64,000 nucleotides of DNA from Prorocentrum cordatum (Eukaryota > Sar > Dinophyceae > Prorocentrales > Prorocentraceae). Location: the NCBI GenBank assembly GCA_963575745.1, contig CAUYUJ010015691.1:87001-151000 (forward strand), in the 5' to 3' direction. The notes under the pieces are model-generated. The model had not been told where the DNA came from, searched no databases, and saw nothing but the letters and a program-made list of their open reading frames with translations. This document shows positions 1 through 9,939 of the stretch, piece by piece; within the stretch, counting starts at the first letter, position 1; each line of letters starts with the position of its first letter. Both the position numbers and the translations under genes were made by a program.

Positions 1-2167
1 CCCTGGAATGTTGGGAGGGGCGCGAAACCTGATACATAACATTGTGTGCGGATACCCTGCCCGCTCTGGTGGGGCCTCCCTGGAGGGGTGGAGGGGCACG
101 AAACCAGATAAATAACATGGTGTGCGAATACCCTGCCCGCTCTGGTGGGGCCTCCCTGGAGGGGTGGGAGGGGCACGAAACCAATAAATAACATGGTGTG
201 CGAATACCCTGCTCGCTCAGGCGGGGCCTCCCTGGAGGGGTGGGAGGGGCACGAAACCTGATAAATAACATGGTGTGCGAATACCTTGCTTGCTCAGGCT
301 GGGCCTCCCTGGAGGGGTGGGAGAGGCACGAAAACTTATAAATAACATGGTGTGCGAATACCCTGCTTGCTCAGGCGGGGCCTCCCTGGAGGGGAGGGAT
401 GGGCAAGATACCTGATAAAAAACATGGTGTGCGAACACCCTTCCCGCTCTGGTGGGGCCTCCCTGGAGGGGTGGGAGGGGCACGAAACCTGATAACTAGC
501 ATGGTGTGCGAATACCCTGCTCGCTCAGGCGGGGCCTCCCTGGAGGGATCGGGGGGCAGGACACCTGATACATATCATGGTGTGCGAATACCCTGCTCGC
601 TCAGGCGGGGCCTCCCTGGAGGGGTGGGAGGGGCACGAAACCTGATAAATAACATGGTGTGCGAATACCCTGCTCGCTCAGGCGGGGCCTCCCTGGAGGG
701 TGGGAGGGGCACGAAACCTGATAAATAACATGGTGTGCGAATACCCTGCTCGCTCAGGCGGGGCCCCCCTGGAGGGGTGGGAGGGGCACGAAACCTGATA
801 AATAACATGGTGTGCGAATACCCTGCTCGCTCAGGCGGGGCCTCCCTGGAGGGGTGGGAGGGGCACGAAACCTGATAAATAACATGGTGTGCGAATACCC
901 TGCTCGCTCAGGCGGGGCCTCCCTGGAGGGGTGGGAGGGGCACGAAACCTGATAAATAACATGGTGTGCGAATACCCTGCTCGCTCAGGCGGGGCCTCCC
1001 TGGAGGGGTGGGAGGGGCACGAAACCTGATAAATAACATGGTGTGCGAATACCCTGCTCGCTCAGGCGGGGCCTCCCTGGAGGGGTGGGAGGGGCACGAA
1101 ACCTGATAAATAACATGGTGTGCGAATACCCTGCTCGCTCAGGCGGGGCCTCCCTGGAGGGGTGGGAGGGGCACGAAACCTGATACATAACATGGTGTGC
1201 GAATACCCTGCTCGCTCAGGCGGGGCCTCCCTGGAGGGGTGGGAGGGGCACGAAACCCGCTAAATAACATGGTGTGCGAATACCTTGCTTGCTCAGGCTG
1301 GGCCTCCCTGGATGGGGTGGGAGAGGCACGAAACCTGATAAATAACATGGTGTGCGAATATCGTGCTCGCTCAGGCGGGGCCTCCCTGGAGGGGTGGGAT
1401 GGGCAGGATACCTGATAAATAACATGGTGTGCAAACACCCTTCCTAGCATGGTGTGCGAATACCCTGCCCGCTCAGGCGGGGCCTCCCTGGAGGGATGGG
1501 TGGGGCAGGAAACCTGATAAATATCATGGTGTGCGAATACCCTGCTCGCTCAGGCGGGGCATCCCTGGAGGGGTGGGAGGGGCACGAAACCTGATAAATA
1601 ACATGGTGTGCGAATACCCTGCTCGCTCAGGCGGGGCCTCCCTGGAGGGGTGGGAGGGGCACGAAACCAGATAAATAACATGGTGTGCGAATACCCTGCT
1701 CGCTCAGGCGGGGCCCCCCTGGAGGGGTGGGAGGGGCACGAAACCTGATAAATAACATGGTGTGCGAATACCCTGCTCGCTCAGGCGGGGCCCCTCTGGA
1801 GGGGTGGGAGGGGCACGAAACCTGATGGGAGGGGCACGAAACCTGATAAATAACATGGTGTGCGAATACCCTGCTCAGGCGGGGCCTCCCTGGAGGGGTG
1901 GGAGGGGCACGAAACCTGATAAATAACATGGTGTGCGAATACCCTGCTCGCTCAGGCGGGGCCTCCCTGGAGGGGTGGGAGGGGCACGAAACCTGATAAA
2001 TAACATGGTGTGCGAATACCCTGCTCGCTCAGGCGGGGCCTCCCTGGAGGGGTGGGAGGGGCACGAAACCTGATAAATAACATGGTGTGCGAATACCCTG
2101 CTCGCTCAGGCGGGGCCTCCCTGGAGGGGTGGGAGGGGCACGAAACCTGATAAATAACATGGTGTGA
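1..2167. repeat. 77-bp tandem satellite, about 28 copies
   Basis: Near-identical units repeat every 77 bases: the AACATGGTGTGCG block recurs at 881, 958 and so on. The array is cut by the left window edge. Each unit carries a short palindrome, CCTCCCTGGAGG. Most units differ by one to three substitutions. A rearranged unit lies near 1440, and a partial internal duplication followed by a shortened unit lies at 1800-1880. Because 77 is not a multiple of 3, open frames shift from unit to unit, so the open minus-strand frames here are not evidence of a protein. Confidence 0.97.
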
Positions 2168-2173
2168 GGAAAG

Positions 2174-2277
2174 GCATGGTATGGTATGGGATGGTGGATG
2201 CATGGTATGGTATGGTAAGGTATGGTATGGAGTGGCATGGTATTGGTATGGTATGATACAGTATGGGATGGTGGAGG
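2174..2277. repeat. Degenerate TATGG pentamer repeat
   Basis: The stretch is built mostly from ATGGT/TATGG pentamers with scattered substitutions. It directly follows the last 77-bp unit and runs into a GGA tract. Confidence 0.85.
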
Positions 2278-2466
2278 AAGCGGGAGGAGGAGGAGGAGGA
2301 GGAGGAGGAGGAGGAGGAGAGGATGTTCTGGGAAAACAAGAACCCCACTCAGGATGTGGGGAAAAAGACAGCGTCGCACCTACGTGTTCGGAGGAGGAGG
2401 AGGAACAGGATTAGGATTAGGAGGAGGAGGAGGAGGAGGAGGAGGAGGAGGAGGAGGAGGAGGAGT
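2278..2466. repeat. Two (GGA)n tracts with a short spacer
   Basis: Pure or nearly pure GGA runs at about 2281-2320 and 2392-2466 flank a 70-base non-repetitive spacer. Poly-Glu, poly-Arg and poly-Gly frames across them are artefacts of the trinucleotide. Confidence 0.95.
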
Positions 2467-2755
2467 TTGAGATTGACATCAGCAGCCAAGGACCCCCTGC
2501 CGGGAAGGGTGACAGGCGGAGCCGCTCTGGCAAGGCAGCTCGCGACGGCTGCTGCAGCGCGCCGGCGCCCGCGGCAGCCGCTGGCCTGCCCCCGGGGGCC
2601 GGCCGGCGCCAAGCGGACTGCGTGCGCCGGGCCCGCGAAAGAGCGCGCGATCCGCACAGGGCGCGGGGTTGGATTTCCCACGGGCTGGCTGCGTGGGTCT
2701 CCGCCCCGAACTGTCCGGAGTTCGTGTGGTGTTCATTCCAACGTTTGGTGTGCGT

Positions 2756-3085
2756 TCCTCCTCCTCCTCCTCCTCCTCCTCTTCCACATCCTCTTCCTCC
2801 TCCTCCTCCTCCTCCTCTTCTTCTTCCTCCTCCTCCTCCTCCTCCTCCTCCTCATCCCCCTTCCTCTCATCGACCTCCTGCTCCTCATGCCGCTCTTCCT
2901 CGACCTCGTGGCACTCTTGCTGCTGCTGCTGCTCATGCTCCTACCTGTTCCCCCTTATCCTCTTCCTTCTCCTTCTTTTCCTCCTCTTCCTCCTTCTCCT
3001 CCGACTCCTGATCCTCCTCATCCCCCCATTTCACTCTGGGTTTCCTCATCTTCCCCCTCCCTTCTCCTTCTCCTACTCCTCTAAC
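2756..3085. repeat. Imperfect (TCC)n polypyrimidine tract
   Basis: About 330 bases of TCC/TTC trinucleotides with few purines. It is the opposite strand sense to the GGA tracts just to the left. The 289 bases between them (2467-2755) are GC-rich and show no recognisable feature. Confidence 0.93.
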
Positions 3086-3682
3086 CGCAGATGTGAACAC
3101 GAATGCTATCTCCATGCCGCTGTCTCGGCCACACCCCTTGCCCCTCCTCTTCCCGCAAACCCTGGAGAATGAATTGCACTGGGACGTGGCGGCGATCGTG
3201 TTTTCACAGCGGGACTACGCGAAACGTTCCAATGATCAATGCTTGAGTCAAAGGTTTATGGTAACTGTTTCCCCTCCCCCCTCTCTACATATGATACACG
3301 GTCTAGAACGGAGTTTCGGGCCAGGGCCTCTGCTCATCGAGGGCGGGGCAACCGCCCACGTCGTGTTTTTAACTGCGTGGCCACCCAGTCGTCTGGACCC
3401 CTTCCCTGAGACTGGCTTCTCGTCCCGAGTTCTTCTTTGACGGCCCTGGGGGCACGGTGAGCGCCCCCAGAGGCCGAAATCTGTGACAGGCCTCCCGTCG
3501 CGATTGGAGGGCTCCCGGGTGGGGCCTGAGTAGATGGGGTCGGAGGATTGCGTCGCATCGCCGGTGTATCGCCGATGCATCGAGGCTGCGCTGGCGACGT
3601 TGGCGATGCGTCGGCGAGGACCTCGACAGAGTTCTCCACCGCGCCCCGAGGAGGCCCGACGAGGGCAGCGTGGTGCCTCCCC
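3086..3682. other. Unassigned spacer
   Basis: Mixed-composition sequence with no recognisable gene. Short open frames on both strands show no known motif. Around 3536-3610 there is a run rich in GCGATGC/GCATCG words that looks like a decayed short repeat. Confidence 0.5.
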
Positions 3683-3747
3683 AAGGAGGAGGAGGAGGAG
3701 GAGGAGGAGGAGGAGGAGGAGGAGGAGGAGGAGGAGGAGGAGGAGGA
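3683..3747. repeat. (GGA)n tract, about 20 repeats
   Basis: An uninterrupted run of GGA. Neighbouring open frames of 90-330 codons on both strands depend on this tract and on the TCC tract at 3890-4115, and are rejected as genes. Confidence 0.95.
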
Positions 3748-3889
3748 ACCCCCCAACGACGCAGATCGCAAACGCTGGGCGCGCCGCGACCTGGCCGCTC
3801 ACGGCGCGGCTCGCCCTGCCCTCCCCTGATGCCCGCCCTCCCTTTGGCCATCCCCCGCCCTCTTCCCAGCCTCCTGGTCCTCCTGCTAC

Positions 3890-4115
3890 AGTCTGCTCCT
3901 CCTGCTGCTGCTCCTGCTCCTCCTCCTCCTCCTCCTCTCCTCCTCCTCCTCATCATCTTCCTCTCCTCCTCACACTCCTCCTGTCTTTCTCGTCCTTCGC
4001 CTCCTCCTCCCCTCCTCCTCCTCCGCCTCCTCCTCTCCTCCTCCTCCTCCTCCTCCTCCTCCTCCCTCTCTCCTCCCATTCCTCCTCCTCCTCCTCCTCC
4101 TCCTCGTCGCCCTTT
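3890..4115. repeat. Imperfect (TCC)n tract
   Basis: TCC/TGC-rich polypyrimidine run with a few interruptions. It is followed by 200 bases of unassigned GC-rich sequence (4116-4314). Confidence 0.92.
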
Positions 4116-4314
4116 GGCTTCGCCGCGGAGGGTGCTCCTCCCAGTTCCTCCTCGCCTCCGCCAGCGTCGCCACGTAGTCCGCGAGCACCGCGGCCTCCTC
4201 GTGGCCGCGGCAGAGCGACCGAAGCCGGTCGCAGATGCGCTCCTCTCGCGGCGCCGCCCGGAGGGAAACATCAGCCAGCGCAGAGTCCAGATAGATCGGA
4301 AGACTGACATGAAG

Positions 4315-4439
4315 TGAACGAAGGATTGCAAAAAAAAGGATTGCAAAAAAAAGGATTGCAAAAAAAAAGGATTGCAAAAAAAAACCCTTCGTGCAAAAAA
4401 AGGATTGCAAAAAAGGTTTTTTTTGCAATCCTTCGTTCG
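4315..4439. repeat. Fold-back repeat of GGATTGCAAAAAA units
   Basis: The left end GAACGAAGGATTGCAAAAAA (about 4315-4335) is matched in reverse complement by TTTTTTGCAATCCTTCGTTC (about 4419-4438). Between them lie direct repeats of a roughly 15-base AAGGATTGCAAAAAA unit. The whole 125 bases can fold on itself. No product is expected. Confidence 0.85.
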
Positions 4440-4489
4440 AGTGGGCTGAAGTCAATTGGACTAGAGTATACTGGACTGGGCTGGGGTGG

Positions 4490-4672
4490 AATCCACTCCA
4501 CACTACTCGACTCCACTCCACTCCACCCGACTCTGCTCTACCGCACCACTCTACCCTAAGCACTCTGTTATACTCTATTATCCTCTGCTCTACCCTAACC
4601 TAATCTACTCTGCTCCTACTCTACTCCTACTCTACTCAACTCTAATAGGCTCGCCTCCACTCTACTCGATCT
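4490..4672. repeat. Degenerate CTCCA/CTCTA pentamer repeat
   Basis: Pentamers of the form CTCYA and CTCTG follow one another for about 180 bases with much divergence. The sequence from 4673 to 4832 is unassigned. Confidence 0.75.
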
Positions 4673-4832
4673 TATTCTCCTTTAGCGGCCTCGCGAAGGT
4701 CCCGACCCCTTCCCCAAGGGCAGCTTTGCGCGCCCCAGACTCATTTCTGATGGCCCTGGGGCCCGATGGCGGCCCGCAGATACCAAGCATGATGAAAAGC
4801 ATTGAAATTAGAGGAACAACAGGCTGAATAAA

Positions 4833-5068
4833 ACTAAACTTTCGGAGGTCCGCACAGATTTCTGGGATCGGCGCTGGACGCCCCTTCTTGGCGCGCGCAG
4901 CGCGCCTGTGGCGGTGCCTCAGGCGCCGCCAAGGCCGACCCTTGGAGATGGGGCGGAGGAGGAGGAGAAGGATGAGGAGGAGGAGGAGGAGGAGGAGGAG
5001 GAGGCGGAGGAGGAGGAGGGGGGCCCAGCGCCGATCCAAAAAATCCGCGCAAAACTCCGAACGTTTCA
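4833..5068. mobile_element. Hairpin element family A, copy 1
   Basis: An imperfect terminal inverted repeat brackets this stretch. The left arm contains GGATCGGCGCTGG and the right arm CCAGCGCCGATCC, and outer bases AAACTTTCGG match CCGAACGTTT inverted. The middle holds a GCGCGCAGCGCGC palindrome and a GGA expansion (about 4967-5020). Copies with the same arms lie at 52356-52486 and, less completely, at 55303-55634. There is no coding capacity, so it is best read as a non-autonomous fold-back or MITE-like element. The family name is mine. Confidence 0.7.
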
Positions 5069-5160
5069 AGCTTGCCCTGGTCGTCCGTCCGTGCGGGAAT
5101 TCTCGCTGGAGAGCTGAACACGGCGCGCGCCCGTCGCAGCCCGCACTGCACGCGCAAGCT

Positions 5161-5379
5161 GCTGATGCTGGTGCTGATGATGCAAATGACGGTGCAGATG
5201 CAGATGATGATGCTGATGATGGTGCTGATGATGATGCTGATGATGATGACGATGATGATGCTGATGATGCTGATGATGCTGATGACGATGACGATGACGG
5301 TGACGATGATTATGATGATGATGATGATGATGCTGATGATGATGGTGATGATGATGATGACGATGACGATGACGATGAC

Positions 5380-5431
<52 letters not shown>

Positions 5432-5438
5432 TTGATGC

Positions 5439-5482
<44 letters not shown>

Positions 5483-5577
5483 CTGATGCTGATGCTGATG
5501 CTGATGATGCTGATGCTGATGATGCTGATGAAAGTGACGATGGTGATGACGATGCTGCTGATGATGATTATGATGAT
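5161..5577. repeat. (GAT)n-rich trinucleotide tract
   Basis: About 415 bases of GAT with GCT and GAC variants. In one frame it reads as poly-Asp, in the others as poly-Met or poly-His on the opposite strand. Open frames of 319-482 codons across it are products of the repeat. Confidence 0.95.
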
Positions 5578-6130
5578 GGGGGGGCGGCAGGGGCGACCCG
5601 CGGCGGCCTTGAACGAGAGGCTGCTCGCAAGCTCGGCGGCAGGGCTCCCGGAGGCCTCGGGCTCGCGCGGGCGCGCGACGAGCGGCACCCCGAGCGGCCC
5701 GCCTCTGCGAGCCGCGCGTCGCAAGGCCTGCTCGCGGGGTGCTCCCCCGCAGTGGTTCCACCGAACCCCTCGCCCCTCCCCCATCTCCTCCATTCTCCGC
5801 CTCCTTCCTCCTTTTCCTCCTTCTTCCTCCTCCTCCTCCTCCATCCTCCTCCGCCTCCTCCTCCTCCTTCCTCCTCCCCCCTTCAGCCGAGAGGCCTTTT
5901 CTCCCGACGCTGGCGCCACAGCCGCACCAATACTCTCTCCGATGTCCGCGCCTTTGGGCGCAGGCGCGCGCCGCCGCAGCGGGTCGCCATGTTCGCCCGT
6001 GCTGCCTTTGCTCCCCGCGTCCCACCCTCAGTTCTTGACTCTTGTGGTAAACGTGTTCAGGTCGTTGATCCTCAGCAGGCGCAGGAGCCTGCCCGCCAGA
6101 GAATACGATCCCACAAAATCGATACGTATA
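5578..6130. other. Unassigned GC-rich stretch with a short TCC tract
   Basis: The first 180 bases are very GC-rich without motifs. A TCC tract occupies about 5765-5885. The last 240 bases lead into the 3' end of the copia element on the minus strand; no long terminal repeat could be recognised by eye. Confidence 0.5.
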
Positions 6131-7083
6131 TTAAGAGGCCCTCTTCGTCGTCGCCAGTTCTCCACTCGAAATCTGACTCGATCCATGGAACACTCGGCCC
6201 GTCGACTTCCAAGCCATGCCAAGGTGTTGAACCTTCCACCATCCTCGTGCGACGCACCTCCGTGCCTCTCGTGTCGATACACCACAGTACTCGTAGGATG
6301 GGTCTGTCCAGCAGCTCCCGTATCCATTGTGCGTGATACAGCGTTTGCCTCTCGGTCGGCATCTTGACTTGCTCAGCCTGACTTGCTCAACCGTAATGCC
6401 CGAGAACACACTCTGCGAATCTACACTAGCTTCCAGCGGCAGTCCTGGCATCATGCAGTTCTCAGCGCCATCCACCATGTCTCGCAACCGTCGTACACTC
6501 ATATCTCCCATCTGAACCTCTGCCAGGAAACCCGCCAACAGAAGAAGGTACACACATCCATCCGATAGCTGGCATAGATCAGCTCCCCAGGTACTTCTCA
6601 CCACGTGAGCCTGCTTCCTCGCATAGTACTCCAGCATGTTGCATTTGCCTCCTGGTCCTTCTCCAGCTTTCCACCAGACGATATACTGCGCCCCATCATG
6701 GCCAAGTGTCGTCAGGTTCTCTCCTGAAGGCTTCGTCGCCAACTGTAACTACCCTCGCCGGCAGCTTCAGCTGATGGGTCACCAGGGACACTGGATTTTA
6801 TATACTTCAGCAACACATTCATCTTCCTGATGTAGCCCACCTTGGGAGCCTTACCATGCCTCGGCAAAGCCGCCATGTATATGCATATATACACTCTCGT
6901 CATGGTCCGCCACGCAATAGCCCCAAGGAGGGACGGATACAGCTTCGCATGCTTCTCCGGCGGGTCGTCCTTGTCACTCTTGCCTTGTAGCTCCTTGTCG
7001 TCGATGCAGTTCAGGTTCTTGATGTACTCCGTGTGGTTCACTCTATGCTCATAACAACTAATCGTCGGTGTCGGAGTCCGCAA
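6131..7083 (-). pseudogene. Copia RT connection and RNase H region
   Basis: Two overlapping minus-strand frames carry the 3' part of pol. The upstream frame (7083-6712) contains YPSLLGAIAWRTMTRVYICI and RHGKAPKVGYIRKMNVLLKY, the connection after the copia RT. The downstream frame (6742-6131) contains YIVWWKAGEG and HVVRSTWGADLCQLSDG, which fits the copia RNase H segment where Arg-Ser-Thr precedes the catalytic acidic residue. A frameshift near 6730 joins them. In an active element RNase H removes RNA from the RNA-DNA hybrid during reverse transcription in the particle. Here the frame breaks make it a pseudogene. Confidence 0.75.
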
Positions 7084-7087
7084 TGCA

Positions 7088-7981
7088 CTAAATTCTTCTC
7101 ATGCGTAGCCATCTAGCCGAAACCGTTTCCAGCGCTCGTATCATCTCGTTCACGGCCTTGCCCTTCCCGGCGCACTCCAGGTCATCCAGGTGCGTGGAGA
7201 CCACCAAAACCAGAACCTGACCAACGTGCTTCAGCCAAAGTTGGGAATCGGCATGAGTTGCTCGAGTACCAACCGACAACAACACTTGATCGCGTCGAAG
7301 GCCGAAGAGGCAGGGAGCGTCGTTGAGACCGAAGCCCCCCTTTTCCATTCGTAGCACCTCCAAGACGCTGTTGAAACCCTCGGAGCCCTCGACCTGGCAT
7401 AGCAATTCTGCCGACCCCACGGGCAGCTCGAAACATCTCTCGGATAGGCTCTCGTTCAGCAGCTGCGACACCTCTTCAAACGTCATACCCCGCAGAAGTG
7501 CCGAGGAGATGTCCGCGCAGCATAGCTTCCACCGGTGTTGAGCCGCCAGTACATTCACCATTCGCTGCCCCCAGCAGGTGCTCGTCGCCGTGGAGGCCTT
7601 AACTTCATCCTTATAACGGTCCTTAAACCCACGAGCTGTCAACCTGCAGCGAATGATCATCGTCGTAGTGCCGTCAGGTGCTTGTGTCCACTTCCATTTG
7701 TCGACCCACTTCGCGTCGATGAGGTTCTTGGCGTTCATCCGCGAAGCCCTGGACATGGCCTGAGAGCCTGCCCAGTGGCGCAATTCCTTGAGGCGTCCGG
7801 CTCGTGTCGTTTCTCGGTGTTCTATCTTTTCGGCCGGCGTCAGAATGTCGTCGTCGCGCTCTAGCGCTGCCTTCGCGGTGCCGCCCCCGTAGAAAGTGAG
7901 ACTCACCGCGTCGTCTTCGTGTCGGGGATCTCCCGCGATGTAGGGTCCGTTTAGCATTCCATGCCTATGCTGCAGAACCAA
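7088..7981 (-). CDS. Ty1/copia reverse transcriptase domain
   Basis: An open frame of 297 codons covers most of a copia RT. Visible landmarks in order are WVDKWKWTQAPDG and MIIRCRLTARGFKD (fingers), WKLCCADISSALLRGMTFEE with the motif A aspartate, KGGFGLNDAPCLFGLRRDQV (motif B), and VVSTHLDDLECAGKG, the HLDD form of the YxDD catalytic motif. The copy keeps its catalytic aspartates but lies between broken frames. The N-terminal Met is only the first in the frame; the protein would normally be part of a longer polyprotein. The enzyme would copy element RNA into DNA. Confidence 0.85.
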   Translation of the reverse strand: MVLQHRHGMLNGPYIAGDPRHEDDAVSLTFYGGGTAKAALERDDDILTPAEKIEHRETTRAGRLKELRHWAGSQAMSRASRMNAKNLIDAKWVDKWKWTQAPDGTTTMIIRCRLTARGFKDRYKDEVKASTATSTCWGQRMVNVLAAQHRWKLCCADISSALLRGMTFEEVSQLLNESLSERCFELPVGSAELLCQVEGSEGFNSVLEVLRMEKGGFGLNDAPCLFGLRRDQVLLSVGTRATHADSQLWLKHVGQVLVLVVSTHLDDLECAGKGKAVNEMIRALETVSARWLRMRRI

Positions 7982-8810
7982 TATGCATAATCTTCTCGGG
8001 CTGCAGAGACTCCGCAGTCTTTGTGGTCAGCTTGCCGTTGTTGTCGTCCTGGGTCATCCAGGTCTCTACGTCGCTCCTGTCGATGGCCGAGGTGTCTGGC
8101 TCCTCCGTCAGACACGCATTCTAAAACATCATCCTCATCTGGCATATCCTTGCCTTCTTTCGGCGTCGCCCAGAGTGGCTCGACCGAGTATAGCGCATCG
8201 AGACTGTTATCCATATCTTCCTCCTCGTTCGACCCCTCCACGGCTGCTGTCGCTGTCGCTCCTGCAGCAGGGTGTGGCAGTCCAGGCGGAGGATGTGGAG
8301 GTGTCGGCGTCGTCACAAGCGATTCGTCTTCCAGCCTCCTTGCCGCGTGCGCTGCCGGTCTCTCGGGGCCCTGCGAGCCTGCTGAGAGCAGGCTTTGGCT
8401 ATCGCGCGATGGTCTCGCCACCGAGCGCCCGCGCCGGGCAGAGACCCCCCCGCGCGCGGTGCCCGAGGGGCCTGCTCCTGCAGGATCTCCGGCACATCGG
8501 GCTCTACGGTGAGGAACTGCATGAAACAGGTGTTGCTCCAATATGCTTCGCCGAAGATCTGTCGCAAGCTCAGATGTTCCGAAGCTGCGCCTTCACCGTA
8601 GCACATCGCTTCCACGCCCGTGCCTTCCTTGCCTTGTCTCCTCGGCGTCCACCAGCGCATCGAGTAGAACTCGAAGTCGCGCAGCCCAGGCAGCGTCGGC
8701 GCCTTCCTGCCAACTCGCGCCGCCACGACTCCATCGGGATGCAAGCCGCACGAAGCCACCTGCAGCATTGCCGCCACCACTCCGGGGCACTTCTGAGATA
8801 CCTTCGTCAA
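7951..8810 (-). pseudogene. Copia integrase-RT linker
   Basis: Two overlapping minus-strand frames (8810-8313 and 8541-7951) join the integrase tail to the RT. The first contains LPGLRDFEFYSMRWWTPRRQ, the second an acidic stretch with EEEDMDNSLDALYSVEPLW followed by the RT start. Linkers of this kind are poorly conserved, so assignment rests on position between recognised domains. A shift of frame near 8500 is needed. Confidence 0.5.
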
Positions 8811-9939
8811 CGGCCAACCCTCTGAGGTACTCGCTCAGCCTTAGGTGTTCGAAGCCCTCGCCGATATCGCGCGCGAAGTCGATGGGCACCCGAGCTGGGT
8901 CGCTTTCCGTCGACGCGACGCGGCGTAGGTGCACGTAATCGCCCTTCTGACGTCAGTGGCCTTGATCGCCATGTCTCGAGCCTGCCCCGCTGGATTGTCA
9001 GCGCGCCCGTCTCTGGCGCGGCCGCTGACGCAACCTTTGCTGGGCCCTTCCAATTTGGCACGTCCTTCGGGGCCTTGCCGTGATTGTGGAAATCCACAAG
9101 ATCGCCGATCTCGAGTTTTAGGTCTTCCAGCGCCGGGCCGCTCTCGACTTCGCTGCTCCCTCCATCCTGGCCTATGCCGTCGCCTCGGTGATCGACGTTG
9201 TCGCAATCTCGCGCAGCCTCTGTGCGTGCCGAAAGATAGCCAACCCATCCTCGTCGTCAAACCTGACAGAAGAGGCACCCTACTTCTTTCGAAATCTCGT
9301 CGTCGTCCGACAGTCTTCTCGTCGTCATTCTCTACTTCTTTCGAAATCTCTGAGCAGGAAAGGCACCCTGCCGCATGGCGCTTCGTAGGGAGCGCCCTCT
9401 CCGATCGTCAGGAACGCATTCTTCGCGAAGACGGCCTCCGCCAGCCTCCTGGCGAACGGGACCTTGTTATCGTTCGCGCGGCACTGGGCGTCAGCCAGTT
9501 GTAGCTGCCTCCGTAACATCTCGTGGTACCGCTCCACCGTCTGTGCGTGCTGACCTGGTGCCTTGAGCTTTCGTGTAGTGCCGATTCTTCCGAGAGCCAC
9601 TCCTGCTTCTTCCGATGCCATGGCCCCTTTCACCACCGACAGTCAGCACCGCCATAGGGCCCAGATAAAGCCGAAGAGGTACTCTACGGATTTGTCCACC
9701 ACCTCACGGGCGACTGTGCGCAAAATGCACTCATCGCACAAATGTCCAATTACCCTTCGCTCGTAGAAGAGAAGATCCAGCTGCGCTTCGTCGTTGAACT
9801 CGACACTCAGTTTTACCGTCGTGGACGGCCTATTGCCGCCCTTCGTCCACAGCCTGCAGACCCTGCAGGTATCCACGATGTCGTCGACCATCCGGACCAC
9901 CTTGGGCGAAGCGCCGGCGGCGCTGAGCATGCGCTTCAT
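8807..9939 (-). pseudogene. Copia integrase, split over several frames
   Basis: The first piece (9939-9643) has the zinc-binding end, VDDIVDTCRVCRLW, and the start of the catalytic core, FNDEAQLDLLFY with the first catalytic aspartate, then IGHLCDECILRTVAREVVDK. The second (9636-9325) has KLKAPGQHAQTVERYHEMLR with the catalytic glutamate. The second catalytic aspartate normally sits just before this; the readable sequence there is LSVVKGAMASEE, so the Asp appears lost. The third piece (9097-8807) has VDFHNHGKAP-type residues and WKGPAKV, the C-terminal GPA domain. Integrase inserts the cDNA into the genome. This copy is broken and probably dead. Confidence 0.75.

Noticed and set aside
1-2167. 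CRISPR-like array
   Set aside because: Units are contiguous 77-bp tandem repeats without unique spacers, in a eukaryotic genome.
4834-6367. Open frames of 319-482 codons with poly-Asp, poly-Met or poly-His
   Set aside because: They exist only because the GAT tract and GGA/TCC tracts lack stops; frames of equal length overlap on both strands.
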